From the NCBI RefSeq assembly GCF_050571805.1, contig NZ_CP192219.1: a DNA stretch of 64,000 nt; one strand, given 5' to 3'. Origin of the DNA: Halodesulfovibrio aestuarii (GTDB lineage Bacteria; Desulfobacterota; Desulfovibrionia; Desulfovibrionales; Desulfovibrionaceae). Position numbers and translations under genes: made by a program. The notes under the pieces were generated by a model, which ran no database searches, was not told the DNA's origin, and saw only the letters and a list, made by a program, of their open reading frames with translations. Of this stretch, positions 52,020 to 61,272 are shown one piece after another (positions within the stretch are counted from its first letter, which is position 1; each line of letters opens with the position of its first letter).

Positions 52020-54434
52020 ATGCTTTCTCTGAAAGAATACCGCCATAAAGACCGTAGCCTGGCCGACATGCTTCCGTATGCCGTTCTTGTCGATAACGGA
52101 ATCGTGATGTGCAAAGATGGCGCTCTTCTCGCTGGCTGGAACTTTTACGGACAGGACACTGCATCAAGTACTCCTGAGGAATTAGCCGCTATCAGTTCTC
52201 GGGTATCAAATGCTTTTAAGGAATTGGGTACTGGGTGGACAATTAACGTAAACGCCCAGCGTATTCCGGCAAAAAACTATCCACAAAAGGAAAGAAGCTA
52301 CTTTCCAGATGGCGTTACCAAAGCCATTGAAGCTGAACGAAGAAACATTTTTGAGAACCACGGCGGCTTTGCGACTAAAAACATCCTTACGATTTCTTAC
52401 CGTCCGGAGGCCACCGCTGAAAAGTTGAAAAAACTCGCCTACAGTCGCAATGAAGCAACTCTGCAACACAATGCACTTGAAAAAAGCATCATCCACTTCA
52501 AAACAACCATCGCAGAAGTTGAAGACGCATTGAGCACCGTGCTTTTTTTAAAGCGTCTCACTGACACCACTGAAGAGTCTGAAGATGGTGTTACAAGCGT
52601 CTTTTCTGAGCTGCTTACGTTCCTGAAGGAATGCATAACCACGGACAACTCACCCGTGGCGCTTGCTGATACTCCTATGTACCTCGATGCTCTACTTAGT
52701 AGCGCTGATCTTGTGGGAGGAATTGCTCCAAAAATTGGTGACAATCATCTAGGAATTCTTTCTTTAGACTGCTTACCTGCGAAAAGTTGGCCGGCAATGC
52801 TTGCAAGTCTGGATCATCTTCCTATTTCTTTCCGTTTTTCCACCCGGTTCATATTACTCGACCAAATGGACGCACTGGAAGAGATTACTAAATACCGTAA
52901 GACATGGAACCAGCTTAAAATTAAGTTTTGGGATGCTATGTTCAACAATCCACAAGCTCGTGTGAACCGCGACGCGATGATCATGACAGAAGATGCAGAA
53001 GAGGCAGCAACAGACGTGCAAGGTGGTATCGTTGGTTCTGGATTTTACACAGCGACAATAATTTTAAACGACACCGATCCCGAAAACATTGAGGAAGGTT
53101 TACGATTATTACGCCGCACTCTGCAACCGCTTGGCTTTGGGTGCAGAATTGAAACAGTTAACGCTCTGGAGGCATGGTTCGGAACTCACCCGGGCAACAC
53201 ATATGCTAATGTCCGCCGACCATTAATCAACACTCTGAATCTTGCGGACTTTCTACCTCTGTCTTCAATATGGGCAGGACAAGACACCAATCCGTGTCCT
53301 TTTTATCCACCGGAGTCTCCTCCGCTCATGTATTGCACTACGGACGGCTATACTCCATTCCGTTTTAACCTCCATTCTGGTGACATTGGACACTCTCTCA
53401 TATTCGGACCGACTGGTTCCGGTAAATCTACACTACTCGGAATCATAGCAGCACAGTTCAGGCGCTACCCCGATGCAACTGTCTATGCCTTCGACAAAGG
53501 CATGTCCATGTATCCACTTTGTAGCGCTACTGGGGGAACCCATTACGAGATTGGTGGAGACGGATCAACACTCGCGTTCTGCCCTCTCAGCAAAATTGAG
53601 TCTAATAATGAAAGAAGCTGGGCAGAAGACTGGCTCGCGACCTGTTGCATTATGCAAGGACTTACAATCCAACCCGTGCATCGAAGCGCAATCCATGATG
53701 CGGTAATCCTATTGCAAAGCAAGCCTGCCACACTTCGCTCACTTTCAGATTTCTATCATGCAGTTCAGGACGCCGAAGTAAAAGAAGCAATCAAACACTA
53801 CACCATCAAAGGAGCAATGGGGCGTCTGCTTGATGCACAAACCGATTCCCTTGGTCTTTCAAATTTCACTGTATTTGAGATCGAAGAACTCATGAATCTT
53901 GGAGATAAGAACTTAATTCCAGTTCTTCTGTACGTATTTCACCAGATTGAGAAGTCATTTAATGGCCAACCTTCCCTGCTCATCCTAGATGAAGCCTGGA
54001 TAATGCTCGGACACCCTGTTTTCAGAGAAAAAATCAGGGAATGGCTCAAGGTTCTGCGTAAATCCAACTGCGCCGTAGTTCTCGCAACACAGTCTCTTTC
54101 GGATGCAGCAAGTTCAGGAATCCTTGATGTTCTTGCGGAGTCTTGTCCAACAAAAATCCTATTACCTAACGTAACCGCAAGACAAGACACACAGCGTGAC
54201 TTGTACATCAGTATGGGATTGAACACGAAACAGCTTGAAATCGTGGCTCTCGCTACTCCTAAACGCGAATATTACGTCATGTCTCCTGAAGGAAACAGAC
54301 TCATAAGCCTGGCGCTTGGACGAATTGCACTAGCCTTTGTGGGGGCATCCGACAAAGACAGCATCACACGAATTAGAGAATTGGAAGCTACACACGGAGA
54401 ACATTGGCCAGAAAAGTGGCTGAAGGAACGTTAA
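52020..54434 (+). CDS. trbE: TrbE, VirB4-type ATPase
   Basis: 804 residues, the largest ATPase of the secretion system. An N-terminal CagE/VirB4 domain (about 30-400) precedes the motor domain, with GPTGSGKSTL near 462, LLILDEAW near 655 and VLATQS near 687. It energises pilus biogenesis at the inner membrane. It starts three bases after trbD. Confidence 0.94.
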   Translation: MLSLKEYRHKDRSLADMLPYAVLVDNGIVMCKDGALLAGWNFYGQDTASSTPEELAAISSRVSNAFKELGTGWTINVNAQRIPAKNYPQKERSYFPDGVTKAIEAERRNIFENHGGFATKNILTISYRPEATAEKLKKLAYSRNEATLQHNALEKSIIHFKTTIAEVEDALSTVLFLKRLTDTTEESEDGVTSVFSELLTFLKECITTDNSPVALADTPMYLDALLSSADLVGGIAPKIGDNHLGILSLDCLPAKSWPAMLASLDHLPISFRFSTRFILLDQMDALEEITKYRKTWNQLKIKFWDAMFNNPQARVNRDAMIMTEDAEEAATDVQGGIVGSGFYTATIILNDTDPENIEEGLRLLRRTLQPLGFGCRIETVNALEAWFGTHPGNTYANVRRPLINTLNLADFLPLSSIWAGQDTNPCPFYPPESPPLMYCTTDGYTPFRFNLHSGDIGHSLIFGPTGSGKSTLLGIIAAQFRRYPDATVYAFDKGMSMYPLCSATGGTHYEIGGDGSTLAFCPLSKIESNNERSWAEDWLATCCIMQGLTIQPVHRSAIHDAVILLQSKPATLRSLSDFYHAVQDAEVKEAIKHYTIKGAMGRLLDAQTDSLGLSNFTVFEIEELMNLGDKNLIPVLLYVFHQIEKSFNGQPSLLILDEAWIMLGHPVFREKIREWLKVLRKSNCAVVLATQSLSDAASSGILDVLAESCPTKILLPNVTARQDTQRDLYISMGLNTKQLEIVALATPKREYYVMSPEGNRLISLALGRIALAFVGASDKDSITRIRELEATHGEHWPEKWLKER

Positions 54435-54435
54435 T

Positions 54436-55242
54436 ATGAATATTCTGAAACAAGTAGCCCTTAGTTTCGCTCTTCTTTGTCTTTTTCAGACTCAAGCGCA
54501 AGCATTCACAGTCTATTGTGCAAACTGTTCCAACAATTTCGTTCAAATGTTGGAACGGATCACAAATATGGAACAGTTGACAACGGCTTGGAAACAATAC
54601 GGTGAAGATGTGCAGCAGACAGCGCAGCAAGTGCGAATGGTGCAACAGAACATCGAACAGTACGCCAACATGGTTCAAAACACAGTGACACTACCGGTTG
54701 ATACCATGAACAGAATGGTTGGAGATTTTAACAGGCTGTCTGGCTATGTGGAGAGAGTTTCCGCTCGAACAGGCGAAATTAACGGAATGAAAGACCTCTA
54801 CAACGCCTTCTACGCCAAACAATCAGCATTGAGAGGTTTGGTTAATACGGCTGAAGGTACAAAAAATTATTCAACCATGTGGGATCGCTGGTCTGGTGAA
54901 GTTGATCGTGCAGCTGAAGCAACTTTTAAAATGACTGGAACCCAGCTCGCGGATCTACGTAACAACGGTGAGCTGGAAACGCATATTAGAAGCCTTCTTT
55001 CAACTCCAAAAGGAAGAATGGAAGCAATACAGGCAGGAAACAAACTTGCAGCCATCCAAATAAAAGAAGCTCAGGAAACCCGAGCTCTTATGGCTACATA
55101 TTTGCAGCAAGAAATGGCTAGAACACAGAAAAAAGAAAAGGTCGAGCAAGTTCAGGAAGAGGCAAGGCGTAGCTTATTTCATCCAAATCCTGATTCTTAC
55201 TTCACTGCACCGGACAAACCAGTCACATCCAACAACTTTTAA
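54436..55242 (+). CDS. trbJ: TrbJ, VirB5-like minor pilus protein
   Basis: 268 residues with a signal peptide (about 1-23, ending TQAQA) and a long helical mature part. Two Cys near 31 and 34 (YCANCSN) are typical of the family. Starts one base after trbE. The C-terminal 18 residues (NPDSYF...KPVTSNNF) match the tail of the reversed lipoprotein gene that follows, in 12 positions. The stop codons of the two genes overlap within a palindrome. Confidence 0.88.
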   Translation: MNILKQVALSFALLCLFQTQAQAFTVYCANCSNNFVQMLERITNMEQLTTAWKQYGEDVQQTAQQVRMVQQNIEQYANMVQNTVTLPVDTMNRMVGDFNRLSGYVERVSARTGEINGMKDLYNAFYAKQSALRGLVNTAEGTKNYSTMWDRWSGEVDRAAEATFKMTGTQLADLRNNGELETHIRSLLSTPKGRMEAIQAGNKLAAIQIKEAQETRALMATYLQQEMARTQKKEKVEQVQEEARRSLFHPNPDSYFTAPDKPVTSNNF

Positions 55243-55295
55243 AAGTTATTTGTTGTAACAGGCTTGGATTTTTCTTCAAAGTAACTGTCGGAATT
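55186..55295. repeat. Inverted duplication joining the trbJ and trbK-like tails
   Basis: The last 57 bases of trbJ and the last 57 of the opposite gene are diverged inverted copies. They meet at the perfect palindrome AACTTTTAAAAGTT (55234-55247), which holds both stop codons. Confidence 0.8.
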
Positions 55296-55427
55296 TGAAT
55301 TAAAAAGTTCTTTATAGGCTTTTTCTTGCTTAGGCGTTCTTGAATTTACATCTTTTGTATCCTCTGAACACCCTAATAAAGCTGAGCACAAAACAAGCAT
55401 CAATATCGTTACAACTGTTTTTTTCAT
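55239..55427 (-). CDS. TrbK-like lipoprotein, reversed in the trb cluster
   Basis: 62 residues from ATG 55427. A lipoprotein signal peptide ends LLGC (Cys20), and the short mature part ends NSDSYF...KPVTTNNF. RP4 trbK, a small entry-exclusion lipoprotein, lies between trbJ and trbL; this gene has that place, size and type but points the other way. Entry exclusion is therefore an inference from position. The ribosome site is weak (GAGATT). Its tail is a copy of the TrbJ tail. Confidence 0.6.
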   Translation of the reverse strand: MKKTVVTILMLVLCSALLGCSEDTKDVNSRTPKQEKAYKELFNSNSDSYFEEKSKPVTTNNF

Positions 55428-55466
55428 AATAATCAATCTCACGAATAGACTTTATAAGGAAAGGTA

Positions 55467-56672
55467 ATGAAAAATTTTACCATTAACCATGCAGCATTGA
55501 TAGCATTTACTATATGCTTATTCCATCCAAAAGTCACCTTTGCGGCACAACAAAATGCGCATGTCCTTTCTGAAATAGCCTTTCAGTTCCAACAAAAAGC
55601 CTCTGCATGGCAACCCGTTATCGAATCTCACGCTTTATCTCTCTTTCGCATTTTACTCATCGGTAGCGTTGCTTGGATGGGAATCACAGCAGCGATTAAG
55701 CAAGAAGAGTTTAAAAATGTTTTAGGAAACTTTATCCGTTTAATTTTTTTCGCTTGTTTAATGCTTGCTGTTTTACGGTATTATACCCAATGGGCTAACC
55801 TTTTAATCTCTGGGCTTTCAGACATTGCAACCGAACTTAACGCTCCTCCAGCTGACCCTAGCAGTGTCTTTATTGTAGGCATGAAACTCATCTTCAAAGT
55901 GTTAGATAGAATCAGTGTAATGAAACCTGTCGACAGTTTAGGACTATTAATTTGCGCTCTAGCTATTGCAATTACATTTGCCCTAATTGCAGCTCAAATG
56001 CTTCTTGTTAAATGCGAAAGCTACATTGTCTTAAGTGCCGGTACAATTTTACTTGGATTTGGCGGCGCAGAACAAACACGAAGCTATGCAACAAACTTTT
56101 TAAGGTATTCTCTTGGAGTCGCAGCAAAACTTTTTGTCATGCAGCTGCTTATTAGCTTAGGCACTTCATTCATCAATGAGTTTGGCAGTGCTGCTATTCA
56201 ACTTCAAGACCTCTTCATTTTGATCGGGGCCTCAATCGTTCTCTTAGCACTTACTATGAGCATCCCTGACATCGTCTCAGGAATTATCAACGGTTCCCAC
56301 GTTTCTACAGGACAAGCAATTACATCCGCTGCTTCTACCGTGGCCATGGGAACTATGGCTACGATGGGGGCGATGAAAGCTGGTGGATTCAATGCCTTTG
56401 ATGGAGCTCAAGCAACAAGAGCTGCGGCTGGAATGGCGAATGCTGACGGTGCGAGTGGGCTCGGTAAAGCTGGGCATATGGCAAAAAATCTTGGTTCGGC
56501 AGCTCTCTCCACTCGTGGGCAAGGACGTATACAAAATATCCGTTCAGCTATTCAAGGAAAAAGCGAATTGCAAGACCTTATGAACAGCGGAGAAGCTCCG
56601 TCTGCCCCACCTATGGAAGATAAACCATATCAAAGTCCTGCTGTCGACTTAACAAAGGGAAAGGAGAGTTAA
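55467..56672 (+). CDS. trbL: TrbL, VirB6-type inner-membrane channel protein
   Basis: 401 residues with a signal-like start, six or so helices between 55 and 270 and a long Gly/Ala-rich soluble tail typical of TrbL. ITAAIKQEEF after the first helix pair and SYIVLSAGTILLGFGG near 190 fit the family. The protein ends SPAVDLTKGKES. A decayed piece with the same SPAVDLT lies 460 bases downstream. A ribosome site AAGGAAA precedes the ATG. Confidence 0.88.
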   Translation: MKNFTINHAALIAFTICLFHPKVTFAAQQNAHVLSEIAFQFQQKASAWQPVIESHALSLFRILLIGSVAWMGITAAIKQEEFKNVLGNFIRLIFFACLMLAVLRYYTQWANLLISGLSDIATELNAPPADPSSVFIVGMKLIFKVLDRISVMKPVDSLGLLICALAIAITFALIAAQMLLVKCESYIVLSAGTILLGFGGAEQTRSYATNFLRYSLGVAAKLFVMQLLISLGTSFINEFGSAAIQLQDLFILIGASIVLLALTMSIPDIVSGIINGSHVSTGQAITSAASTVAMGTMATMGAMKAGGFNAFDGAQATRAAAGMANADGASGLGKAGHMAKNLGSAALSTRGQGRIQNIRSAIQGKSELQDLMNSGEAPSAPPMEDKPYQSPAVDLTKGKES

Positions 56673-56675
56673 GTA

Positions 56676-57086
56676 ATGAACCACAATAATTTTTCAAAAT
56701 TCAGAGTACCGTTGATGGACGCTGGATTAGCGTTATCAACCATCGGACTTATTCTCCACTACAGAACGGATAACCCTTTTATGCGTATTCTTATCCTAAT
56801 TGGAATAGCTATGTACTGCGGTGCAAGGGGATACTGCTACGTAACAGAAAACGCCCCGCTTTCAGCAAAATTAATTGCCTTAGATCTAGTGACCATCACC
56901 GGTGTAGTTTCATTGTTGTATTACATTACAGAATCTTACATGTGGGAATTACGATGGATATTTTTAACAAGCATTGCCTATTACGTCACAGTCCGAACGG
57001 CCTATGGGGTGGAATTGACGCATCGTCGAGCGATACCATTAAAAGAAAAAATTATAGGCAGCTGCCAAGTCTTCTTTAAAAAATAA
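56676..57086 (+). CDS. Small polytopic membrane protein of the element
   Basis: 136 residues with about four hydrophobic helices and a basic tail (AIPLKEKIIGSCQVFFKK). It begins MNHNN, as does TrbC. It starts three bases after trbL. No family was recognised. It may be an accessory or immunity protein of the conjugation system. Confidence 0.55.
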   Translation: MNHNNFSKFRVPLMDAGLALSTIGLILHYRTDNPFMRILILIGIAMYCGARGYCYVTENAPLSAKLIALDLVTITGVVSLLYYITESYMWELRWIFLTSIAYYVTVRTAYGVELTHRRAIPLKEKIIGSCQVFFKK

Positions 57087-57128
57087 GGAGAACACTCTGT
57101 ATGTATGGAGAGTTACTCCAACTTTTTT

Positions 57129-57319
57129 AGTCCGGCAGTGGATTTAACCTCTCCTAGCGCAACCAACGAATACTCAGGAATGTTGAAGAAGCAAAAGTAG
57201 TTAACGGAGACAATGCCACTTTGAAACATGGCGGGAAGGAAGATGTTGCGGTCGATAGCAAAATTTACGATGCCAATGGCGAGGTCACCGGAACTCAAAA
57301 AATCAATACGATGCTCTAG
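57129..57319 (+). pseudogene. Remnant of a trbL 3' end
   Basis: One frame reads SPAVDLTSPSATNEYSG, sharing SPAVDLT with the end of the intact TrbL but with different codons. Another frame continues as NVEEAKVVNGDN...IYDANGEVTGTQKINTML to a stop at 57317. A frameshift joins the two. It looks like an older or alternative TrbL tail left after replacement of the 3' end. The rest of 57087-57415 is otherwise empty. Confidence 0.5.
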
Positions 57320-57415
57320 CAATAAAATCTTCAGCACTAATCATTTCATCTTCAAACATAGCTTTTTTAATCAACGCACCGCAACAATAGGGAAATGACC
57401 AAAAGGGATATTAAT

Positions 57416-57934
57416 ATGACTCAACCTTCTCTAGTACAAACTATAAAAAACACATTAGCCCATAATAAAAAATGCACATTCACTCCAGAGACTCCAGTTA
57501 TCTTTGTGACATCTGGGGTTACGGGAGGAAAAGAACTTCTTGTTCCAATATTTTTAGATCACATTGGCCACAAAGGCTTCTGGTATGGCTACATTCAACA
57601 TGCAACAAAAGGCCTAAGTGGATACTTTTCACTTCTTGTTTGGCTTAACCAACCAATTAAGGGCGAAAACAACAATCAACTTCTTTCCTCATTTCATAAT
57701 CTAGCATGGAAAGAAAAACTTTTTGAACCATCCACTATTCAGAATGAACATGACGCATTTATTCATGCGCATTCCTTTAATGATGCTGTAACAGGGCTAA
57801 TTCACATAATTTCCCAGTTTGACATCGAAAAGCGATTTCCAAATGAAGATAGCAGGTACTACGACGACCCTATTGAACTAAATATCATCATGTATCTGAC
57901 TAACTGCCAGGAACTTATTCTTGGGGAAGAATAA
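57416..57934 (+). CDS. Unknown cargo protein A
   Basis: 172 residues, soluble, no signal peptide, no recognised motif. AAAAGGG lies eight bases before ATG 57416; an ATG seven codons earlier has a poorer site. AT-rich compared with the trb genes. It is convergent with the next gene; the stop regions overlap by 20 bases within an 11-pair hairpin. Position between trbL and trbF suggests inserted cargo. Confidence 0.5.
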   Translation: MTQPSLVQTIKNTLAHNKKCTFTPETPVIFVTSGVTGGKELLVPIFLDHIGHKGFWYGYIQHATKGLSGYFSLLVWLNQPIKGENNNQLLSSFHNLAWKEKLFEPSTIQNEHDAFIHAHSFNDAVTGLIHIISQFDIEKRFPNEDSRYYDDPIELNIIMYLTNCQELILGEE

Positions 57935-57937
57935 GTT
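57912..57937. terminator. Hairpin over two overlapping gene ends
   Basis: AACTTATTCTT and AAGAATAAGTT form 11 pairs with loop GGGG across the stops of the convergent genes 57416 and 57915. T-runs are short. Confidence 0.55.
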
Positions 57938-58664
57938 TATGGAACCGACTGGAATCGAAATTCATCCATTCTAAATTACTAGTTTTTTCGTCAAAAGTTT
58001 GCTTTGCAACCTCCATCGGATAACTAAAACATTCCTTTTTATTGAATGATATTCCGCTATTAGAAAATACTCGCTCAATCTTGTAGCCAGTAGAGTTTTT
58101 CAACATTTTATCCATTGAAAACTCACCTTTATGGGAAAATAAAAAATGAAATTTATACGGTTTCTCTTCGTTAGAGGCAACAAAGTCTCCGACAAAAAGA
58201 AGGATATAGGGCATCATCCAAGCTTTCATTCCTACATAATTCCATACATTTTTTCTGTTAGCGTTACGCAATGTATCTTCAAAGGTTGCGTAAGGAAGAC
58301 ATCCCCTTCCACAGGATTTCAGCATAAAGTAGTAAGCTTTTTTAACATACCCATCCTTTACAAATTGCTTTCTAAGCTCTCTCCCAGAGCGTTCATCTTT
58401 TTCAGAACAATCAAGTACAGAATAACGTTTACTTGCTTTGCTAGAGAGCGGGCAAATATTCATTTCTGATGTTCCTGCTGGCGAAGGATGATGGTGAAAA
58501 CTTGCTTCAACATTCAAACTTGCTAAGGCATGTGGAAACACTCTCTCACCACAAGCTCGGCAGTAGGGAATATATTTTGATCCACTCCGCTTATGAATGC
58601 CTTTCCGTTGATATTCATCAATTGTAATTATCGGCCCTTTTCTACCAAGACGTGCTTTTCTCAT
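57915..58664 (-). CDS. Unknown cargo protein B with a zinc-ribbon-like N-terminus
   Basis: 249 residues on the strand opposite to the trb genes. Near residue 34 CRACGERVFPHAL is followed by FHHHP and CPL, a CxxC...H...C pattern like a zinc ribbon; it recalls CoiA-like or HNH-associated N-termini, without a nuclease motif further on. The remainder is basic and soluble. Opposite orientation and AT-richness point to a separately acquired gene. Function unknown. Confidence 0.5.
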   Translation of the reverse strand: MRKARLGRKGPIITIDEYQRKGIHKRSGSKYIPYCRACGERVFPHALASLNVEASFHHHPSPAGTSEMNICPLSSKASKRYSVLDCSEKDERSGRELRKQFVKDGYVKKAYYFMLKSCGRGCLPYATFEDTLRNANRKNVWNYVGMKAWMMPYILLFVGDFVASNEEKPYKFHFLFSHKGEFSMDKMLKNSTGYKIERVFSNSGISFNKKECFSYPMEVAKQTFDEKTSNLEWMNFDSSRFHKLILPQE

Positions 58665-58711
58665 ATCTACCTCTCTTTTTGTAATATTTTGTATAGGAAT
58701 TAAGATAAAAA

Positions 58712-59362
58712 ATGTCTACCTCACCATACTTAAAAGGCCGTGAAGAATGGCTTGAACGATACGGAAACTACATCAAACGTGCGCGCAACTGGCAGGTCGC
58801 AACGTTTTTGGCACTTTGCATTGCGATTCTCTCTATTACTGGAAACGTCATTCAAGCAACGCAATACAAAGTTGTGCCATACGTTATTGAAGTAGATAAA
58901 ATAGGCAACGCTGTTGGAGTAAAACCGGCTGCTGAAGCTTCTACAATTCCAAAAGCAGTTATTCAGGCAAACATTGCAGAATGCATTGTAAACTGGCGCA
59001 CCGTCACTGCGGATCTAAGTTTGCAGGAACGCATGATCAAGAAGTTTTCTGCATTCGTGACCGGCTCGGCAAAAGGAACGGTCGGCGGCTGGTACCAGAA
59101 ACATAATCCTTACGAACGAGGTCGCGACGTCCTTGTTGATGTCCGAATTAAAGGCATTCCGCTTCCCGTCAGCAAGGAAAGCTGGCGTATTGAATGGGAA
59201 GAAACCGTCCGTAACCACTCTGGAGTTGCTTTAGAGACTGCCTCGTATGAAGCAACCGTCAGTATTCGCCAGAGTCCCCCTACCACTGAAGCTCAAATCA
59301 TGCGTAACCCCGGAGGGGTGCACATTACTGCTCTGTCCTGGAGCAAACTTCTTAGCTCGTAA
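58712..59362 (+). CDS. trbF: TrbF, VirB8-like protein
   Basis: 216 residues: a short cytoplasmic start, one helix (about 30-50) and a periplasmic NTF2-like domain of the VirB8 type (YVIEVDKIGNAVGVKPA near 68; WRIEWEETVRN near 158). It is part of the inner-membrane ring. It resumes the trb order after the cargo interruption. Confidence 0.9.
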   Translation: MSTSPYLKGREEWLERYGNYIKRARNWQVATFLALCIAILSITGNVIQATQYKVVPYVIEVDKIGNAVGVKPAAEASTIPKAVIQANIAECIVNWRTVTADLSLQERMIKKFSAFVTGSAKGTVGGWYQKHNPYERGRDVLVDVRIKGIPLPVSKESWRIEWEETVRNHSGVALETASYEATVSIRQSPPTTEAQIMRNPGGVHITALSWSKLLSS

Positions 59363-59396
59363 TACACCCTAAACATAACGATTCAGGAGAATTACT

Positions 59397-60494
59397 ATGA
59401 ATCTGTGGAACCCCTACATTTTAGGGGGGTTGCTCTCGCTTTACCTAATTTCAGGATTTACGCCTCCTGTAATGGCAGAACAAATCCCTCTGGATAGCCC
59501 GGCAAACAAGGCTTTACAGGCAAAAAAGCAATTGCCGGCTGCACAACAAAACTCAACTGGACTGCTGAACAGAATCTTTACTGATGGCCGCACAGCTCCA
59601 TCCGCAACACAGCCGGACAGGAGCCAATATGGCTACACAGCCAGCACTGAAATCAATGAAGCAGATATCTACAATACGCCGCTTCCTGAATACCTCAGTC
59701 CGGTGAATGTGCCGTTGAATGGCAAGGAAAAGAAGGCGGTGAAGCTGTCCAAAAAGTGGATCAACAACGATGTCACTCCATTTTTAAGCAATGGAGGGAA
59801 GCTGATGTACGTATTCGGCTCCACCCTGCCTACAATTATCTGCTCTCCTCTTATGGGGTCAGACTTAGAACTTCAGGCCGGAGAGTCAGTCAAAGACGTG
59901 TTGTTAGGCGACACAGCCCGTTGGCGCTGGCAAACAACAAGCTCCGGAGAAGCTGGCAGAGAAAAAACTCACATCATTTTTAAACCGACAGATACCGGCC
60001 TGGTAACGACCGCTGTCATTCCGACAAACAGGCGCGTTTACCACATCAAACTGGTCTCAAACCGGAAGAACTACACGCCGTATGTCGGCTTTGAGTATCC
60101 AGAGGATCAGCGCCGACTCTTGCAGCAGCAGTTTGCACAGCAGGCCAAGAAGAAAACATGGAAAACTGCGCCGACAACTGCCGGCACTGCCGTTGATCTT
60201 TCAACACTCGACTTTGGCTATGACGTGACAGGCAAAGCCAACTGGAAGCCGCTTCAAGTCTACAACGATGGGACCCGTACAATAATTCGGCTCCCACAAG
60301 AAGCTGCTCAAAGCGACCTTCCTGTTTTGCTTGTAGAAAAGGCCGGTCAGGAAGCGCTGGTGAACTACCGAGTCCGGACAAAGGGCAAACACACCAGTCT
60401 GATCGTAGATGAAATATTTGAAGAAGCCATGCTCATCGCCGGAGTCGGCTCCCATCAACAGAAAATTAAAATTCGCAAGCAGGAGGAAGAATGA
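59397..60494 (+). CDS. trbG: TrbG, VirB9-like protein
   Basis: 365 residues with a signal peptide (about 1-27, ending PVMAEQ). The N-terminal VirB9 domain has MYVFGSTLPTIICSPL near 140 and the C-terminal domain runs from about 265 (LDFGYDVTGKANWKPLQVYNDGTRT). It forms the outer-membrane core with a VirB7/VirB10-type partner. It overlaps the next gene by four bases. Confidence 0.92.
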   Translation: MNLWNPYILGGLLSLYLISGFTPPVMAEQIPLDSPANKALQAKKQLPAAQQNSTGLLNRIFTDGRTAPSATQPDRSQYGYTASTEINEADIYNTPLPEYLSPVNVPLNGKEKKAVKLSKKWINNDVTPFLSNGGKLMYVFGSTLPTIICSPLMGSDLELQAGESVKDVLLGDTARWRWQTTSSGEAGREKTHIIFKPTDTGLVTTAVIPTNRRVYHIKLVSNRKNYTPYVGFEYPEDQRRLLQQQFAQQAKKKTWKTAPTTAGTAVDLSTLDFGYDVTGKANWKPLQVYNDGTRTIIRLPQEAAQSDLPVLLVEKAGQEALVNYRVRTKGKHTSLIVDEIFEEAMLIAGVGSHQQKIKIRKQEEE

Positions 60495-61270
60495 TCTCCC
60501 CATCACTACGCCGCATGACCTTGCTTCTCATAGCACTCGCTCTGCTTTCAGGTTGCGCAGCAAAAACACAAAGGCCCGTCATGGAATCATGGCAAGCCTA
60601 CAACGGCATGTCTGATGTTCCTGAAGAACTTATGGCACCACTGGCAGAACTGACAGCTCAAAAAGTTGCTGACAGATATCCTCCAGGGAGAACAACCATT
60701 GGACTCCACTACCGGAATACGGACGAATTCGGTTCCATGTTTGAATCAGCCCTACGTGAAAAAGGGTTCTCTATCGACTCCACTGAAGAACCTGAAATAG
60801 ACGTGCTTCAATGCTCTTACCTCATGGACAGCATTGCTTCTCCGGACACGAAAACGCGTCCAAGCTACCTGCGATTAAAATTTTCAGATGGTTACAGCAT
60901 TGGCCATATTTACACTTACAGCCCAGAAACAGGGTTCATAGAAAAAGGCGTGGCAACAAGTACTGAAGCTCTTTTCACCTTTGTCAGCTCCCAAAGCGCT
61001 ACAATGGAACCAAGCGAAAAGATCGGTGACTACACATGGCAAATCAAGCCTGGAAGCCTAAAGAAGCAGCTCGCAGCATGGGCGCGTGCTGCCAATTATC
61101 AACTCGTATGGAAGGCCGCACACGACTTTGAAATGCAGGCCGAGGCTACCTTCAAAGGCAGCTTCTACGGCGCTGTAAAACGTCTCTTTACCCGCATGAA
61201 CAGGAGCGGAAATTCCCTTCGCGTCACTCTCTATCAGCAAAACTCCGTACTCGAAGTACGGGAGGACTAA
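60491..61270 (+). CDS. TrbH-like lipoprotein fused to a TcpQ/PilL C-terminal domain
   Basis: 259 residues with a lipoprotein signal LLSGC (Cys22). Residues 50-155 resemble TrbH (ADRYPPGRTTIGL, EFGSMFESALREKGFSI). Residues 178-259 are a TcpQ domain as at the end of PilL (W-IKPGSLKKQLAAWARAANY, then LYQQNSVLEVRE). TrbH belongs to the Trb secretion system; the TcpQ domain of PilL/TcpQ works with the pilus secretin. This single protein sits exactly between trbG and pilN, so it may tether the two machines. Coupled to trbG by ATGA. Confidence 0.75.
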   Translation: MISPSLRRMTLLLIALALLSGCAAKTQRPVMESWQAYNGMSDVPEELMAPLAELTAQKVADRYPPGRTTIGLHYRNTDEFGSMFESALREKGFSIDSTEEPEIDVLQCSYLMDSIASPDTKTRPSYLRLKFSDGYSIGHIYTYSPETGFIEKGVATSTEALFTFVSSQSATMEPSEKIGDYTWQIKPGSLKKQLAAWARAANYQLVWKAAHDFEMQAEATFKGSFYGAVKRLFTRMNRSGNSLRVTLYQQNSVLEVRED

Positions 61271-61272
61271 TT

